Shown: positions 1 through 11,720, numbered from the stretch's first letter. The stretch is 64,000 bases of DNA from Jacaranda mimosifolia (GCA_018894105.1 CM032125.1:28133032-28197031), one strand, 5' to 3'. The notes: a model not told the origin generated them from the letters alone. Numbers and translations are program-made.

Positions 1-230
1 TTGGAGACTTGAGTCTTAAACTTGAAAGACTTGGAGAATTAAGTCGTGGATTTGGAGACTTGAAGACTTGATCCATTGATTTGAAGGCTTGGAAACTTGG
101 AAATTTGAATTCAAATACTTGGGGACTTGAGAGTTTTAGATAGTTTATACTTTTATTTGGGAATATTATTGATAGTTTAGACTCTTATCAAGAGGCATTG
201 GTGATTTGAAGATGAAAATTAATTGCCTCC
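1..230. repeat. Short degenerate GACTTG-rich repeats
   Basis: The stretch is built from irregular repeats of a GACTTGGAGACTTGAA-like motif with spacing of roughly 10 to 20 bases. It lies downstream of the minus-strand gag remnant and may belong to the same retrotransposon. No coding signal is seen. Confidence 0.5.
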
Positions 231-1184
231 AACATCTTCATTATCATTAGCATTACTTAAGTCTTCTTGTTCGTCAAAATTCATGCTTATTTAAATATTA
301 TGTGCACAAGTTGCCAAATCTGTAAAAGTTTTTGGTTTAATTCCTTAAAGTATGAAGCAAAGACTCCAATGCATTCCTTGGATGCACATCTCAATGGCGG
401 AAGCCTCTAATAATTTATCTTTGCAGTTACGAGTCAAATTTCTCCAGCGATTGATGTAATCAAACATGTTCTTCTTTCCACTGGTGAGAGTTGGTGAGTT
501 CTATCATGTTAATTGTCTTTCGAGTGGAACTCTTGTTCCAGTTGCCCCCAACTATCGATAGAGCCTGTCTCCAAGTCAACATACCAATCAAAAGCTGCCC
601 TTTAATGATCGAACAAATTGCTTGACCAAATGATCTCCATATGTCACAACATTATTACAAGTCTCAATGAAATGAGCCACGTGCTACTTTGGGTTGCCTT
701 TGCCATCAAATTGCTAAAACTTTGGGGGTTGGTAACCGATCAGTATCTTCAAGTTATCAATCCGTTGAGTATATGACTTGGAGTAAGTTATAGACAACTT
801 AGAACTTCCATCAAGCTTGTCTCTGATAGTATCCATGATAAACTCCTTCTGTGGGTTGATGGGAATTAATCCAGTGGAAACTTTTAGTTCTTTTGTTGCA
901 ATCTCTTCATTTTTGGCTGATCGTCTCCTTGTGGACATTTGGCCTTTGTCCTGAGCCTTAATTTGTTTCTCCATCATGCAGCTAGCATCAAGATTGCTCA
1001 CTTTGCTCATCAATTTGGAAATTTGAAAGTCTTGCTCTTGGACATATTTCATGAGTCCTTCAATGGCCCTCGTTAAATTTGAAATTTGTTCCTCCAAAGT
1101 TGTAGCACTTGTCACCATTCCCATCTCCATACTTGAGGAATTTGAGGTAGTAATTTTTAATGTTGCAGTCTTGTTGGCAGCCAT
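231..1184 (-). pseudogene. Ty3/gypsy gag remnant
   Basis: On the minus strand this reads as the N-terminal and central part of a plant gypsy Gag. It starts at an ATG (MAANKTATLK) at 1184. A heptad-like stretch of about 40 residues follows, then the segment KLSITYSKSYTQRIDNLK and IGYQPPKF, a common block of this Gag group. The frame then continues through two in-frame TAG stops, one between PKF and QFDGKGNPK and one before HVAHFIETC. At both points the family normally has glutamine, so CAG to TAG is the likely change. A Gag core (CNNVVTYGDHLVKQFV, then LTNS and a WRNLTRNCKDKL-like segment) runs to about 240. No zinc knuckle, protease or pol follows, so the element is truncated. Confident as a gypsy gag fossil; lineage not assigned. 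Confidence 0.8.
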
Positions 1185-1251
1185 TTGATACATCAATCTT
1201 GATGAATGAAAGAGACGAGAGCTAGAGATAGTCCCACTGGGCGTGCCAAAA

Positions 1252-2065
1252 AATTTTAAGCGCAAATTTCTTTGTCTGCAATAAACAAAATTACAAGACA
1301 AGAAAAATCCATGCAAATAAGAATAAAATTCAAACTTATCAATTGTGGATTCAATTTCTAATCCAATCATTTGATTCTTCACTCCTAATTATGATTTTAA
1401 AATTTGTTGAGCTCTATGATGAATGCCTTGAACATCGTATATCTCCTTGAATTTGATTTGAAATAAAGCAATTTCAAAGATTTCACACCTTAATCTCCAA
1501 TCATTTGCAAAAAATATATGAGCTCGACGAATAACGCCTTGAACACCATAGATCTTCTTGAATTTTTTTTTTTTTTTAAAAATAACACCAATTTGAAGGC
1601 TTCACACCTGAATCTCGAATTAAATGCCAAACTATGATGACCTCTACGAAGAATGCTTGGAATGCCATGGATCTCCTTGAATTTGCTAGAGAGAATTCTT
1701 GGAATCCTTCAAAGTTTCTCTTGCTTGTTAGGATTTGTGTTGTGTATTGAATGAACTTTGGTCACCCTTTTTATATAGATGTTTCATGGAAGACTTTTAG
1801 AGTAACTTAAACTTTTTTGATAGTTATCTCTTTGATAAGATAATATCAAATATCAAGAGATAATGTCAAATATCTTTGATTTGATTGATCCATAGACATA
1901 GACACGTCATCTTTGACACTTGTCAATATTTGATTTGAGCATAAAATAAATACTAGAGCATTAATTAAAATTAACTATTTATCTTTTGGAATTAAATTTA
2001 ATAAATTCCAAGATAAATAGAAAATTTTGAATTAATAACTAGCATATTATTTTATACGTATCACA
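1252..2065 (-). mobile_element. Probable 5' LTR of the gypsy gag remnant
   Basis: This lies directly upstream (minus strand) of the gag remnant. It contains a TATATAA-type TATA box at about 1771-1777 in minus orientation, followed by a leader that runs toward gag. The likely LTR 5' end is TGTGATACGT at 2065. The 3' edge is placed just before TTTTGGCACGCCC (about 1251), the junction sequence next to gag, where a primer-binding site would lie. No target-site duplication could be checked because the partner LTR is absent. Confidence 0.5.
1395..1700. repeat. Three diverged ~110-bp direct repeats in the LTR leader
   Basis: Three consecutive units share the pattern gaatgCcTtGaAcaycrtagatctycTTGAATTT followed by ttcacacctgaatctc. 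They begin near 1416, 1530 and 1650. The third is partial. Confidence 0.6.
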
Positions 2066-4380
2066 CTCTAATTGGGCAAAAATAATATGTCTATAGAAAT
2101 TTCCTGCGGATTTTTAAAGAACAAATAAAAAATGGTATTTTCTCACCACTACTTATGGCTTCTCTATTTCCTACTGTATGGGTATTTATACCACTGAGCT
2201 ACGTATTATGATAAACTAGAATCCATATCTTGTTGAGATAAAAAGATAACTCTAATTTCTAACTCCCCAAGACTTTATCAGTATCAATCCCAGATAACAA
2301 TAGCTCAAAGTCACGAAGGTAAATCTAAAATCCTAACCTTATCAGGATTAGATAGTTACTGAAATCCCAACTTTTCATGATTTAATTGTTCTGGATTTTT
2401 ATCTAACTATTATTATAGTTTAGTAATTAAATAATAGAGAATATTTATGATGAATTTTTGCAAGAAAATATAGTGGTACAAAAAAGGAGGTCCTAAGATT
2501 TCATATCACATATTTGTATATAGTCTAGCTAACTAGTATGACTAGATACCTTATGAGGGTCAACAACTATCCAAATAGAGTTTTAAAATGGTGGGAAGCC
2601 CTCTAGAATTATCCATATCTATGCATAAATCCGAAAATTCCATAAAAATTAATTTTCATTATCTTTAACCTGTTAATTGTGGATCTAGGCCCGTAATTAC
2701 TTCATAATAATTTGTGGGCTTCTTTTCTACAATACTTATGGGCTTAATCATAACTTAAAATGAATTAAATAGTTTGGGTTGTTATTACACAAATACCATT
2801 TGTGGTCTTATTTTTATACTAGTTTTGGGCTAAACAACTTAAAATGAATTAAATAATTTGGGCTAACTAATACATCTCAAGTCACTAATTAAGTATGAAC
2901 CAAAGATTAATATTTCCTTCGCCATAAATTGGCATTCATAGTAGCAAGCTTAATCCTTAACATAAAACTCAATATATAAAGTTCCCATCAAATAATTGAC
3001 TTGACAAATTCTACATCTTCAATAGCAACCAAGCGATCTTTACAAAATTATTAATACTCTAAAGTCTATGTCCTCAAGATTGCAACTAAAACATCAAGAT
3101 AAGTACCTAAAATAGAGTCCTTAATAACCTCCAAAAGAATTCAATTTATATCCCATATTTATTTTCAATTAAGATCCCTTAAATGTTCATCGAGCCCAAA
3201 ATAAATTGTATGCTTAAATTCTAGGAAAAGAGAAACCAATAATATCAGTGAAAAATCAAAATCAACTAATATTACTCCATTATTCCTAGCATACAATATC
3301 TTATATATCCATTTTTTTTACCTCAAAAGATAGAGGTTCATTACTAACCATGCACTCTTTTATTCTAGATCGCATATCATTGAAGATTAGCCTTAATGAA
3401 ATTCAAGTGCTTAGAATTAATAATACTTCTAAAATAAATTATAATAATTCATCTAAAGACTTGGGTATTACATTAATAATATGTAATAATAATAAGATAA
3501 TAATTACTATTTATTTATTAATTCAATTGAGTGATGGTAATTAGTGAACTTTTAATCTTGAAATTGTGGTTATTTATGATAAGTTACAAGAGGAATATGA
3601 AGTGGTGTCACTTAAGAATGTGAAGAAAGAGCATCTTAACTTAGGAACATGGAATGATAATATGCTAATTCAAAAATATGTAGAGGTTTACTTTAGAATG
3701 AATAATAGTGGTATATTAATCATGTAATAGTAGTATCTTTACTTGGAAATATAGAGTCATAACATATTCATTCAAGAATATGCAAGAGTGAATTTTATTT
3801 AAAAATGAAAAGTAGTGGTGTATTGTTAATTTATAGTGGTAATTAATTTGTGAATTACAAAATTGGCTATATATATGGTGGAAATAAGAGAGAACATACT
3901 CACCTTGTGGATGAGAAAATATTAGAAAAAGAAGAGAAAGTATTAAAGGAAGAAGAGGTGAGGAAGGATCTTGAAGTGGCATTTCTACTTAACTTTAATT
4001 ATAATATTAGTGCAAGGTGAGTATTTTACTTATGTTTAAAACTAAAAATATTCATTGATAAGGAGGATTACATCTTAATCCTTAATATGTGTAAATATGA
4101 ATTTTTCATTCGCACTATTATATTTCGCATTTCTATTATCCTACTCTTTCTGACACTAAGTTGCATGGAAAACTCATTGTTCATGAATCTTGTTGCTTTT
4201 GTTCCGATTTCTGCATATTGTTGTGCTTTTGTATTTGCTTCACGGTGGTCGTCTGCTTGGAGCAGTCATTATAGAATTGGTAGGGTAGGCGTACGGGTGT
4301 AACTCCAAAAGCTAACTTATTGTTGGTATGTCGATGCCTGTCGAGCGCTCAATTGTGCCATTGTGTGCTGGGTGCATGTG
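2066..4380. other. AT-rich stretch, no recognisable gene
   Basis: No coding segment or element end could be recognised. Around 2690-2880 the phrase TTTGGGCT / AACTTAAAATGAATTAAATA recurs two to three times, suggesting an old diverged repeat. Short open frames near 3350, 3716 and 4087 have AT-driven composition and no known motif. Confidence 0.4.
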
Positions 4381-4866
4381 GGGCTGCTATGGCTTCTTAT
4401 TTTTAAACCTGGCAACTTAGGTTAAGCGGTGCCAGGGTGGAGGAATTTATAAAGCTATAAGAATAATCTCCTCCTTAATTTAGTTGGCAGCATTCATACA
4501 GAAGAAGATAAATAGATAATGAAGAGAAGACGGCTAAATGCCATCATCATTTCTTGTCAAATTTTAGTTAGCGGTGCCACGTTTATGCTCCAACGGCATA
4601 CCTTTACCTAAAATTGAAGTTTTAGTTTAGTGACGTTGGATTTTAGCGTATTATGTTCTGAACTGCAGGAAATGGCTTGTAAACAACTCTATAGATCAAA
4701 AGTATATTTATTGTTACACAAAGAATTTTCTCTCTTAGATGTTTGAGTCAAAACTTAGACATTCATGTTATATTGTGAAATAAAAGTGTGCAGAGGACGT
4801 TAGACTTTATGAAACAATTCTTGTTTTGAATATAATATTATGGTATTTTTCATGACAAGATTAACT

Positions 4867-5882
4867 CATGGTTCGTAAGAACAGTCATGGGGACCGGAAT
4901 GGAGGATGAGATTTCAGTTCCATTGTAATGTCGTGGAACAGTCGCGGGGTTCCGCATATTTTTATTGTTAAATTATTTAAAAAATTCAAATAAATTATGA
5001 AAAATATGAAAATATTTAAAACTCTATCTCTTGCTCATATAAAGTAATTAGCGTACTTTTGGATATCACAAATTAATGTTATAGACTACATTAGTTTAGC
5101 GAAGCTCATAAATATTAGAAAAACTATTTCAATTCCCTCTCTATCTTCTTCGCTCAGAAAGCTTGCACGAAGAAGGTTCCACCATTCATCACCACATCTG
5201 AGGTTTCCCAAGTACCCCACCCCACATCTCAGAATTAATTTCTCTTTCACTACCACTATAGCCATATCATCAGGGCACAACTTTATTATAATGTCTTAAT
5301 TCTATAAGCAACCACACCTACACCCCTAGACCCCCCAGCCATAGATTCGCCTATCCATCCGATTGGAAATGTTGTATGTCGGCAGACGTAACCCAAAGGA
5401 CAAAGTCAAAGATTGTCACTCAATAATCAACAGGGAGAAACTTAGCCACGTCATTCCCATTGAGGAATACTATGACTATGTCTGGTACGTTTGGGTGAGG
5501 CTCTGGCGCATGTGGAACTCCAAAAAGCAAATCGGGATGACCGTCGAAAATAACCAAATTATACAGGAGATCATGGATTTGCTGGCCTTCGATAGCAGCG
5601 AACAAGGGTGGACAGTTTTTAACCGGGCAAACAATGAGATGACCAAGGGGAAGGGTGACGTTTTGCTGCCTATTGCAGAAACCGGCCCATGCTGGTGTTC
5701 CCATTCCATTCCACCTTGTTAGACCGATAAATCTGTCTGAAACACCGATCCAGCGATAAATCGGCCACTTTTCACCATCCCAGCCACAATTCCATTCCAC
5801 ATCGGTGCGATGGAATGCCCATGGCCGATCCAATTCCGATCCGATCATTCCAATCGATAAAACGCCAATCTGGCGAACCATG
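4867..5882. mobile_element. hAT-like element carrying captured gene sequence
   Basis: A 1016-bp insertion flanked by an exact 8-bp target-site duplication GATTAACT (4859-4866 and 5883-5890). It has short terminal inverted repeats CATGGTTCG...CGAACCATG. An 8-bp duplication with short TIRs is typical of the hAT superfamily. Paralogous copy B carries the uninterrupted site at about 18700 (GGAATAACTACT). No hAT transposase is encoded. The interior is much richer in GC than the flanks and contains a fragment of a sieve-element-occlusion gene, so this looks like a non-autonomous gene-capturing (Pack-type) hAT element. Insertion and boundaries are directly visible; superfamily is inferred from duplication length and TIR. 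Confidence 0.85.
5345..5672 (+). pseudogene. Captured fragment of a sieve-element-occlusion (SEO) gene
   Basis: The plus-strand frame gives about 105 residues of the C-terminal part of a plant SEO (forisome/P-protein) polypeptide. Diagnostic stretches are LEMLYVGRRNPKDKVK, an IINREKLSHVIP segment, YVWVRLWRMWNSK, IGMTVENNQIIQEIM, LLAFDSSEQGW and EMTKGKGDVLL. The order and spacing match what I know of SEO C-terminal domains, which plug sieve plates after wounding. Upstream a stop precedes the RLSIRLEMLY segment, and after KGDVLLP the similarity ends abruptly inside the element. It therefore lacks the N-terminal domain, the thioredoxin-like domain and the cysteine-rich C-terminus. It sits wholly inside the hAT-like element. 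It should be a non-functional capture unless transcribed as a chimeric or antisense RNA. Confidence 0.8.
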
Positions 5883-7584
5883 GATTAACTACTAACTCTA
5901 TTGATGTAATTGGTTGACTTAAACCATTATTAGAGCCCTTTCCATGAATTATTTGTTATTAAGTTTTCATTTAGAAAAGATGTTTCATGGAATTGAAATC
6001 TAAATAGCAAGTGATTAGTTTTTGTTTGTTATCAATGCAGGTGGACCTACAATGATCCTCTTCGGGCTAAGTACCATTAGAAAATGGCTGGAACGAATGC
6101 ACACATAGCAAGACCTAATGGAAGCAAAAAATTGAAGGATTGGAAGTCATCTTGAACTTTCCTAAGTGCCCGTTGGGATATGTTTTCAAACTCATTTTCT
6201 GTTTTATGTCATTTTCAAAAACTGGAAAGTTAGTTATGAGTTTAGATTTGAAAATAAAATTGTAACACCCTTGAAATTCGATATTTCAAAAATAATGAAA
6301 CAAAGGCTTAATTGCATTGAAGTTGGAAGTTTTGGGGTCAAAATGCAATTAGGCAAGACTTAATTGGATCACATTCTAAAGCTTTTAGGGTAAACTGCAA
6401 ATTCTAAGGACTTGATTGCACAAATGAGAAAATTTTGAGGTTTGCATGGAAGGGCCTAAGTCAACGGGGTCAGAAGTGTAATTTTCTCTAACTTAAGGGC
6501 TGAATGGAGGTTGCTTATAAACCTTGGGCACTAAATTGCAAATTTGGAAAGTCTAATTTTAAAAACCCAAATCAGGCAGAAGGCTTTCTTTATTTCCTTT
6601 TTCTCCTTCTTTCTTCACTTATCCCGCGGACAACCACTACCACCGGTGACCCTTCTTCCTCCAAACCAACTTCCCTCACCTCCAGCACTCCACCTTTACC
6701 CCCGTACACGGTGGAAGACCGCCGAAATCGAGCAATGGAAAACGGCCGAAACACCACCTTACGGCGAGCAACTGGGTCACTTACTTTCTAGCGTCAAACG
6801 GAGCATCTAAGGGGTGGTTTAGTTAGTACTCGATGAGGGGAACAAGGTGGTAGCACTGCATGGCGGAGATACGCGGCGGAGACGGCAAAAAACTGGCAGC
6901 AAAGCTTTGAATCGTGAAGGCTTCGGGGTAGGTTTTGAGGGGTTTTTCGGTGGCTATTTCAAAAACTAAGGGTACTGTTGGAAAGCTCTCGGCGAGAGGA
7001 TTCTCTGGACTATGGACGGTGGTGGCAAAGCGGCAATTTCACCTCCTCGACACAACGAACGCACATGTGTTATCGGTTTGTGGTTTTGATACTCTGGAAG
7101 CAAGCTTTGGCATTTAGATTTAGTTGTACCTTTAATATATATGTTTCATGTGTTGTACCTTTCCTAATTTAGCATTGTACCTTACCAAGAATAGGAATTT
7201 GGGAAGAGATGATATGTTTATATACCGTATGTTGATCCCTATGCAAGGAGTATGGAATAAGTGGACCCGAACTTATGAAATGCCAAAACTTGGATTTAAA
7301 ATAGTATTAAGGATTATATTATAAGATTAAATGGCATTTGATTAGGAATTGATTATGTAAGGATTAACCATATTGTGTGATTTAGGATTTTGACCATGGC
7401 CTTGAAATAAGATGAGACACCCTATTAATCGATAAATTAGTGATTCTGGATTATTAATGGTATAATTGTGATTAATAGGATTTAGTATGGATTTTGATTG
7501 TAAATATTACCTTTTGGTTAGGTAATGACGAAGTGGGTCCCACAAACTAATAGGTTGTTGACTGTGATAGCACTTCTGAGACTA

Positions 7585-7870
7585 CAAGAGGTGAGGGTCT
7601 CCCACTTTGGGTTATTGTTTTGGTTACAGCTATTCATTAATTTTTGAACCCTGTGAGGGTCTCCCACTTTGGGTTATTATTTTATACAAGCTTCTCATTA
7701 TTTGTTGGAAACCCCTGTGCGGGTCTACCATTTTGGCCTTGATATATCTATCTATTCTTGTGGCATAACCCCTGTGAGGGTTAATTTGCTTGATTGTACT
7801 TGTTCGTAAATTATTTGACTAATACTTGTTCGTTACTTGTTATTAACTTGTATACCCCTGTGAGGATTCG
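7585..7870 (+). repeat. Five direct repeats inside the solo LTR
   Basis: The phrase CCCCTGTGAGGGTCTCCCAC, progressively decayed, recurs with its GTGAGGG core at 7591, 7653, 7717, 7774 and 7860. Spacing is 57-86 bases. A further 39-bp tandem pair (GATACCT...GTTGAGCTGGCCG) lies at 8456-8533. Confidence 0.75.
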
Positions 7871-8087
7871 CACTTGTTTCAATCATTCTTGTTCGTTCTG
7901 GCGCCTAGAACTCCTGTCTGTCGTGTCTGGTACTTGTTTGATCATACTTGCTTGTTCCTGTTTGAATCGTTATCAGATGCCTTGCTAGCATACTCGTTTG
8001 TTGTATCCTGATATCTAGCCAGTTGGCTTGTATGTACTTGATTGGTACTTGTTGTACTTGTTTGGAGATTGTACTTGGGTTGAGTGT

Positions 8088-8236
8088 CATTCCTATGCGG
8101 AATGCTGGGATACTTAGGACACGCCTTACAGTTTGCCTGGGTGTCCAGGGTACACTATGCGGTCCGCATAGGTATCCGCGATACGCTAAGCAGTCCACTT
8201 AGCTATCTGCTAGGTGCCATACAGTCCGTATGGGCA
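8088..8236. repeat. Chain of five stem-loop palindromes in the solo LTR
   Basis: Five successive inverted repeats occupy 150 bp: CATTCC/GGAATG (8088-8104), GGACAC/GTGTCC (8117-8146), the near-perfect CTATGCGGTCCGCATAG (8155-8171), GCTAAG-CAGTCCA-CTTAGC (8185-8203) and TGCCATAC-AGTCC-GTATGGGCA (8215-8236). Loops of the last three share GTCC. Function unknown. Confidence 0.8.
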
Positions 8237-10849
8237 CACCTATTGTATGCCAAGCTGTCACGCTATGGAAGTACCTGTTTGATTGGTATAAGGTGATCTG
8301 ATATGCATATCTTAACTTGTTTCGTTGGAATGCATATTCTGTAAGAGTTTGTTAGCTCGTACTCGTTCTTGCTTGTTTGTGAATTGCTCTTGGAGCAATA
8401 AGGATGGTGTGGTTCATGGTCTAGTTTGGGTTGTTGTCCGGGCCGAACGGGTTAGCGGTGATACCTCCCATAGTAAATCAGTTGAGCTGGCCGATGGCGA
8501 TACCTGCCGTAGTAAAGCGGTTGAGCTGGCCGCACCGTTTGAGTCGGCAGTCACAACCCCCGAGCTAGTACTTACTGAAAGTCTTGAATTTGACAACACT
8601 TGTTTACCGAACTTGTTAATACCTGTATTTTGAAATGTACCCATTTACTTGTTAAATTTCGATCTGTTGAGTTGATTTTGCCTCGATAGATCCCTATTGC
8701 TTATGGTTATTATTATCCCTCGCTAAGTCCTTTGGACTTATCCCCCATGTTATTATGTTTCTCAGACAGGTTTAAGTGAAGGATATGGACTCTTGATTTG
8801 AGCTAGAGAAATACTTTTGTAATAGAATAGGTGCTTGTATATGTTATTGAGCTCTTTTGAATGTTAAACTCTAGTTTTGAGACAATGTGATATGTCAGGA
8901 CTGATGTGAAGGACTTCAGGTTTGTATATGTTATGTTAGATATAAGAAGCTGAATCAGGGAACGTCTTTAAGTGCTTGTCGTGTTATTTAAGTTTGAAAT
9001 TTTTGCTGTCTCTAATCAGTTAAGTTGAAATGTTTTGGGCCTATTGATTGTATGATGAATTGAGATTTAAATTTGAACTAGAGTGGTGCCTCAACTTAAG
9101 TGCTATCCCGAGATGTGGCGCTACAAAAATGGTATTTGGGTTTTTTTATTGAAAAGGAATAATGAGAGTAAGTATATGATTGAAAAATTAGTTGATTTAT
9201 ATAATTTTATACTTAAAAAAAATTATTTTTTAAAGTATATGTATATTTTATTAATTTTAAAATGATAATGAGTACTTTATGTTAAATTAAATTTAAATTT
9301 AATTGATGTAGTAGGATAATAGGGTATTTTTGAAGAGAGTGAAAATGAAAACATGATGAATTTTTTGAATGAAAATGGCTAGTAGTAGCTGGGCTTTATA
9401 TTTTCATTTTGTGGAGAAAATGAAAACGGATGGTGAAAACAAAACCAAACGGGCTTTAAGTACCAAGTTTCTAGAAAATGCAAATCCAGACGCAACAAAA
9501 GTTGAGTTTATCTATTCATCTATGGATTTACAAGATATAAGCTCTGTGCTCTTTGAAGGTTTCATGTATTAGTATTGATGAAGTCTCCAGCAAAGTGCCT
9601 TAGAGCGGATCTTTTAGCTCCTTATGCCCATTCAAGAACATCTGATCATAACGAAGATTCAGGGCTCAAAGCTCAAGAGCCCTTACAGGGATCCAACGTT
9701 ATCCCATTTTGATTGCCGGGACATGGGTTTGAATTGCTTGAATTGATGGGTTTGAGCAATGGTTTTAGTTTTCATAACCCGTCCTTCTGCTTTATCTTTT
9801 TGTTGGATTATTTATTCTTCTATCTTGAATCTTGAACAGGGTTTGAATGTCTTCAATTGCAGATTTTTGTTGGTTACAGCGATGGGTAAGGAGTTGCTGC
9901 TCTCCTGACACAATGTGTTATAGTAGATTTTCTCTTTTTCCATAAATATTCTTTTTTTTTTCTTTTTAAGAAAACCATTAGTATCTAAATGGGGGATTAC
10001 ACATTGACCCCGACCTTATATATTAATAACAAAATGAAGTAGTACACATGTGTTTTTGTATTTGAAAATTCGAAAAATATGAAGTTTTACTCCCTCACAA
10101 ATAGTCAAGAGGAATAAAAAAAAAATGCTTAAAAGAGGAATACAACTTCCTTGATATTTCGCTGATGCAGTAACGCTTGAGTGTCCCAATCATGAGAACT
10201 TGTTCCATGTTGAAAGGGAGACAAAAGGATGAAAGGTAAATAAAGAGTATTATTCCTCATAATGATCTCATAAACTTGAAAGAAATAATATTTATGGATC
10301 ACACAACTTATTCTCGCTTACTAATTTTGAGTGCAATATTATGAAGATATTTGAAATTTTTATTCTTTTGTATTTATAAAATATTATAAAGTAAATGAAA
10401 TGTATGACATAAGGAAATGAAATATATATAATTTTGAAATAAAGGGAGGACTTGCTCTCATAAGTCATGTTCAACTAGCAATTTTACATATTTTGTGCGT
10501 GCGTTAAAATTTTTATAACATAAAATAAATTATTTTTTTTTCTATATAATACTACCTTTCTTAACAATTTTAATATATTTATTTAAATTTTTTTAAAAAT
10601 AAAAAATAAAAATTATGATGAAAGTGATAGTGGAGTATAGAGTAGATGTGGCTGCAAATGATCATAGTTACTGCATAAAATATAATTTATAAAGATTAGA
10701 AGTAAAAATCAAAGTGTCGTAGATACATAATTCGAAGGCACATTAGTAGAAGATTGATGCAATATTTATATATAAATAATTACAATCATATCATGTTAAT
10801 TATGAGAATACATTAATGTAAAATGTTATTAAATTTTAAATTCAAGTAC

Positions 10850-11720
10850 AAATAGGATATTGTCACTATAATGTAATGTGTTACTAATTAATGTAAATTT
10901 CAATTGGAAATAGGATATTATCACAACTCTTTATGTGGAAATAGGTAAATATTTTTGAAACATTCATAAATTTAATCAAAATCTTCTAAAATTTGTCATT
11001 ACAACATGAATTTCAAGTACAAACGTAATTTATCATAACTTTTTTTTTACTATGAAAGATAAAGCCAAATATACATGAGTTCAACCATTCATAATCAAAA
11101 GCTAATAAAAATGTTCTTAAACTTGTTTCTATAATATGAGTTTCGGGTCAAATATGACATATCTAATTCTTTTTAGTATAAAACAAGGCAAATATTTTCC
11201 CTACTTTCATTGTACATGGCTTCAAATATTTTATAATTGAAAGTATATTAAACATTTTTTATATTTGATATTACAATGTGAGTGCCAGATACAACTACGA
11301 CAATAATATAATTCCTTTCATGTAATAAACAACGCAAATAGTTTCCAAATATCTATTGCGCGCATATGGTTACAACCTATTATAATTGAAAATTAGTCAA
11401 AATCTTAAATTTTTTAAAACTTATTAATAGAATATGAGTTTCAAATAAAAGCATATATTACATTTTTTTATGAAAAGAAACAAAGCAAAAGTTTTCCAAA
11501 CTTCTGTTATACACGAGTCCGAACATTTCCTCTAGTTGGAAACTTAATAATATCTTTTGAAGCTTACAATTATAATATGTGTTTTATGACCACTTTTTCT
11601 TTCTCACGTAATCAAAATGAGATAAATATTTTATAAATCTTTATTATATGAGTTCTAACATTTCACAATTGAAAACTAATCAGAATCTTCTTAATAGCAA
11701 CAATAAGCAAACCAAAGTAC
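10850..11720 (+). repeat. Degenerate tandem array, period ~130-155 bp (copy A)
   Basis: Units contain ACTTGTTATTACAATATGAG, then TTTCAAGTACAAATATGACA, a T-rich run, AAACAAGGCAAATATTTTCC, and TATACATGAGTTCAAACATT / TGAAAATTAATCAAAATCTT. Start points of the ATATGAGT core fall near 11003, 11136, 11277, 11433 and 11574. The same array occurs in B (about 24230-24980) and in C (about 47860-48070, 58263-58640 and 59285-59350). Confidence 0.7.

Larger units (their letters stand above)
6261..9125 (+). mobile_element. Solo long LTR (gypsy type), 2865 bp
   Basis: It starts TGTAACACCC and ends GGCGCTACA, with an exact 5-bp target-site duplication AAAAT at 6256-6260 and 9126-9130. No internal domain is present, so this is a solo LTR from LTR-LTR recombination. 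A likely promoter (CTTATAAACC at about 6518) precedes a C-rich leader at 6590-6720 with short open frames. The middle carries direct repeats and a chain of hairpins (separate entries). Near 8710-8740 the palindrome AAGTCCTTTGGACTT occurs, shared with the partial LTR at 25.2-27.0 kb. The 5' end resembles the fragment starting at 60806. Family is inferred from length and TGTAACACCC start. Confidence 0.85.
6168..9454. mobile_element. MITE with GCCCGTTTGG-type TIRs, split by a solo LTR
   Basis: The left end begins GCCCGTTGGGATATGTTTTC at 6168. The right end is GTTTTGTTTTCACC-like in reverse and finishes CCAAACGGGC at 9454. Without the LTR the element is about 420 bp. Flanks CCTAAGT and TTTAAGT are an imperfect 7-8 bp duplication, and copy B shows the uninterrupted CCCAAGTAC at about 18970. 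This fits a hAT-type MITE. Confidence 0.7.

Noticed and set aside
2160..2215. tRNA- or SINE-like box A (TAGCTCAGTGG) on the minus strand
   Set aside because: Box A is good, but no box B (GGTTCGANNCC) occurs at the required distance and no cloverleaf forms.
5420..5881. 153-residue minus-strand open frame
   Set aside because: It is the reverse of the captured SEO segment plus the element's subterminal repeats; the plus strand carries the recognisable protein.
6504..6810. Two overlapping plus-strand open frames of 88-95 residues
   Set aside because: They lie in the C-rich leader of the solo LTR, with no conserved motif; leader peptides at most.
10292..10474. Minus-strand frames at 10292, 20158 and 47203 sharing a similar peptide (IFIILHSKLV)
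   Set aside because: The similarity comes from the three paralogous DNA segments; the frames are AT-driven and not conserved beyond a short piece.
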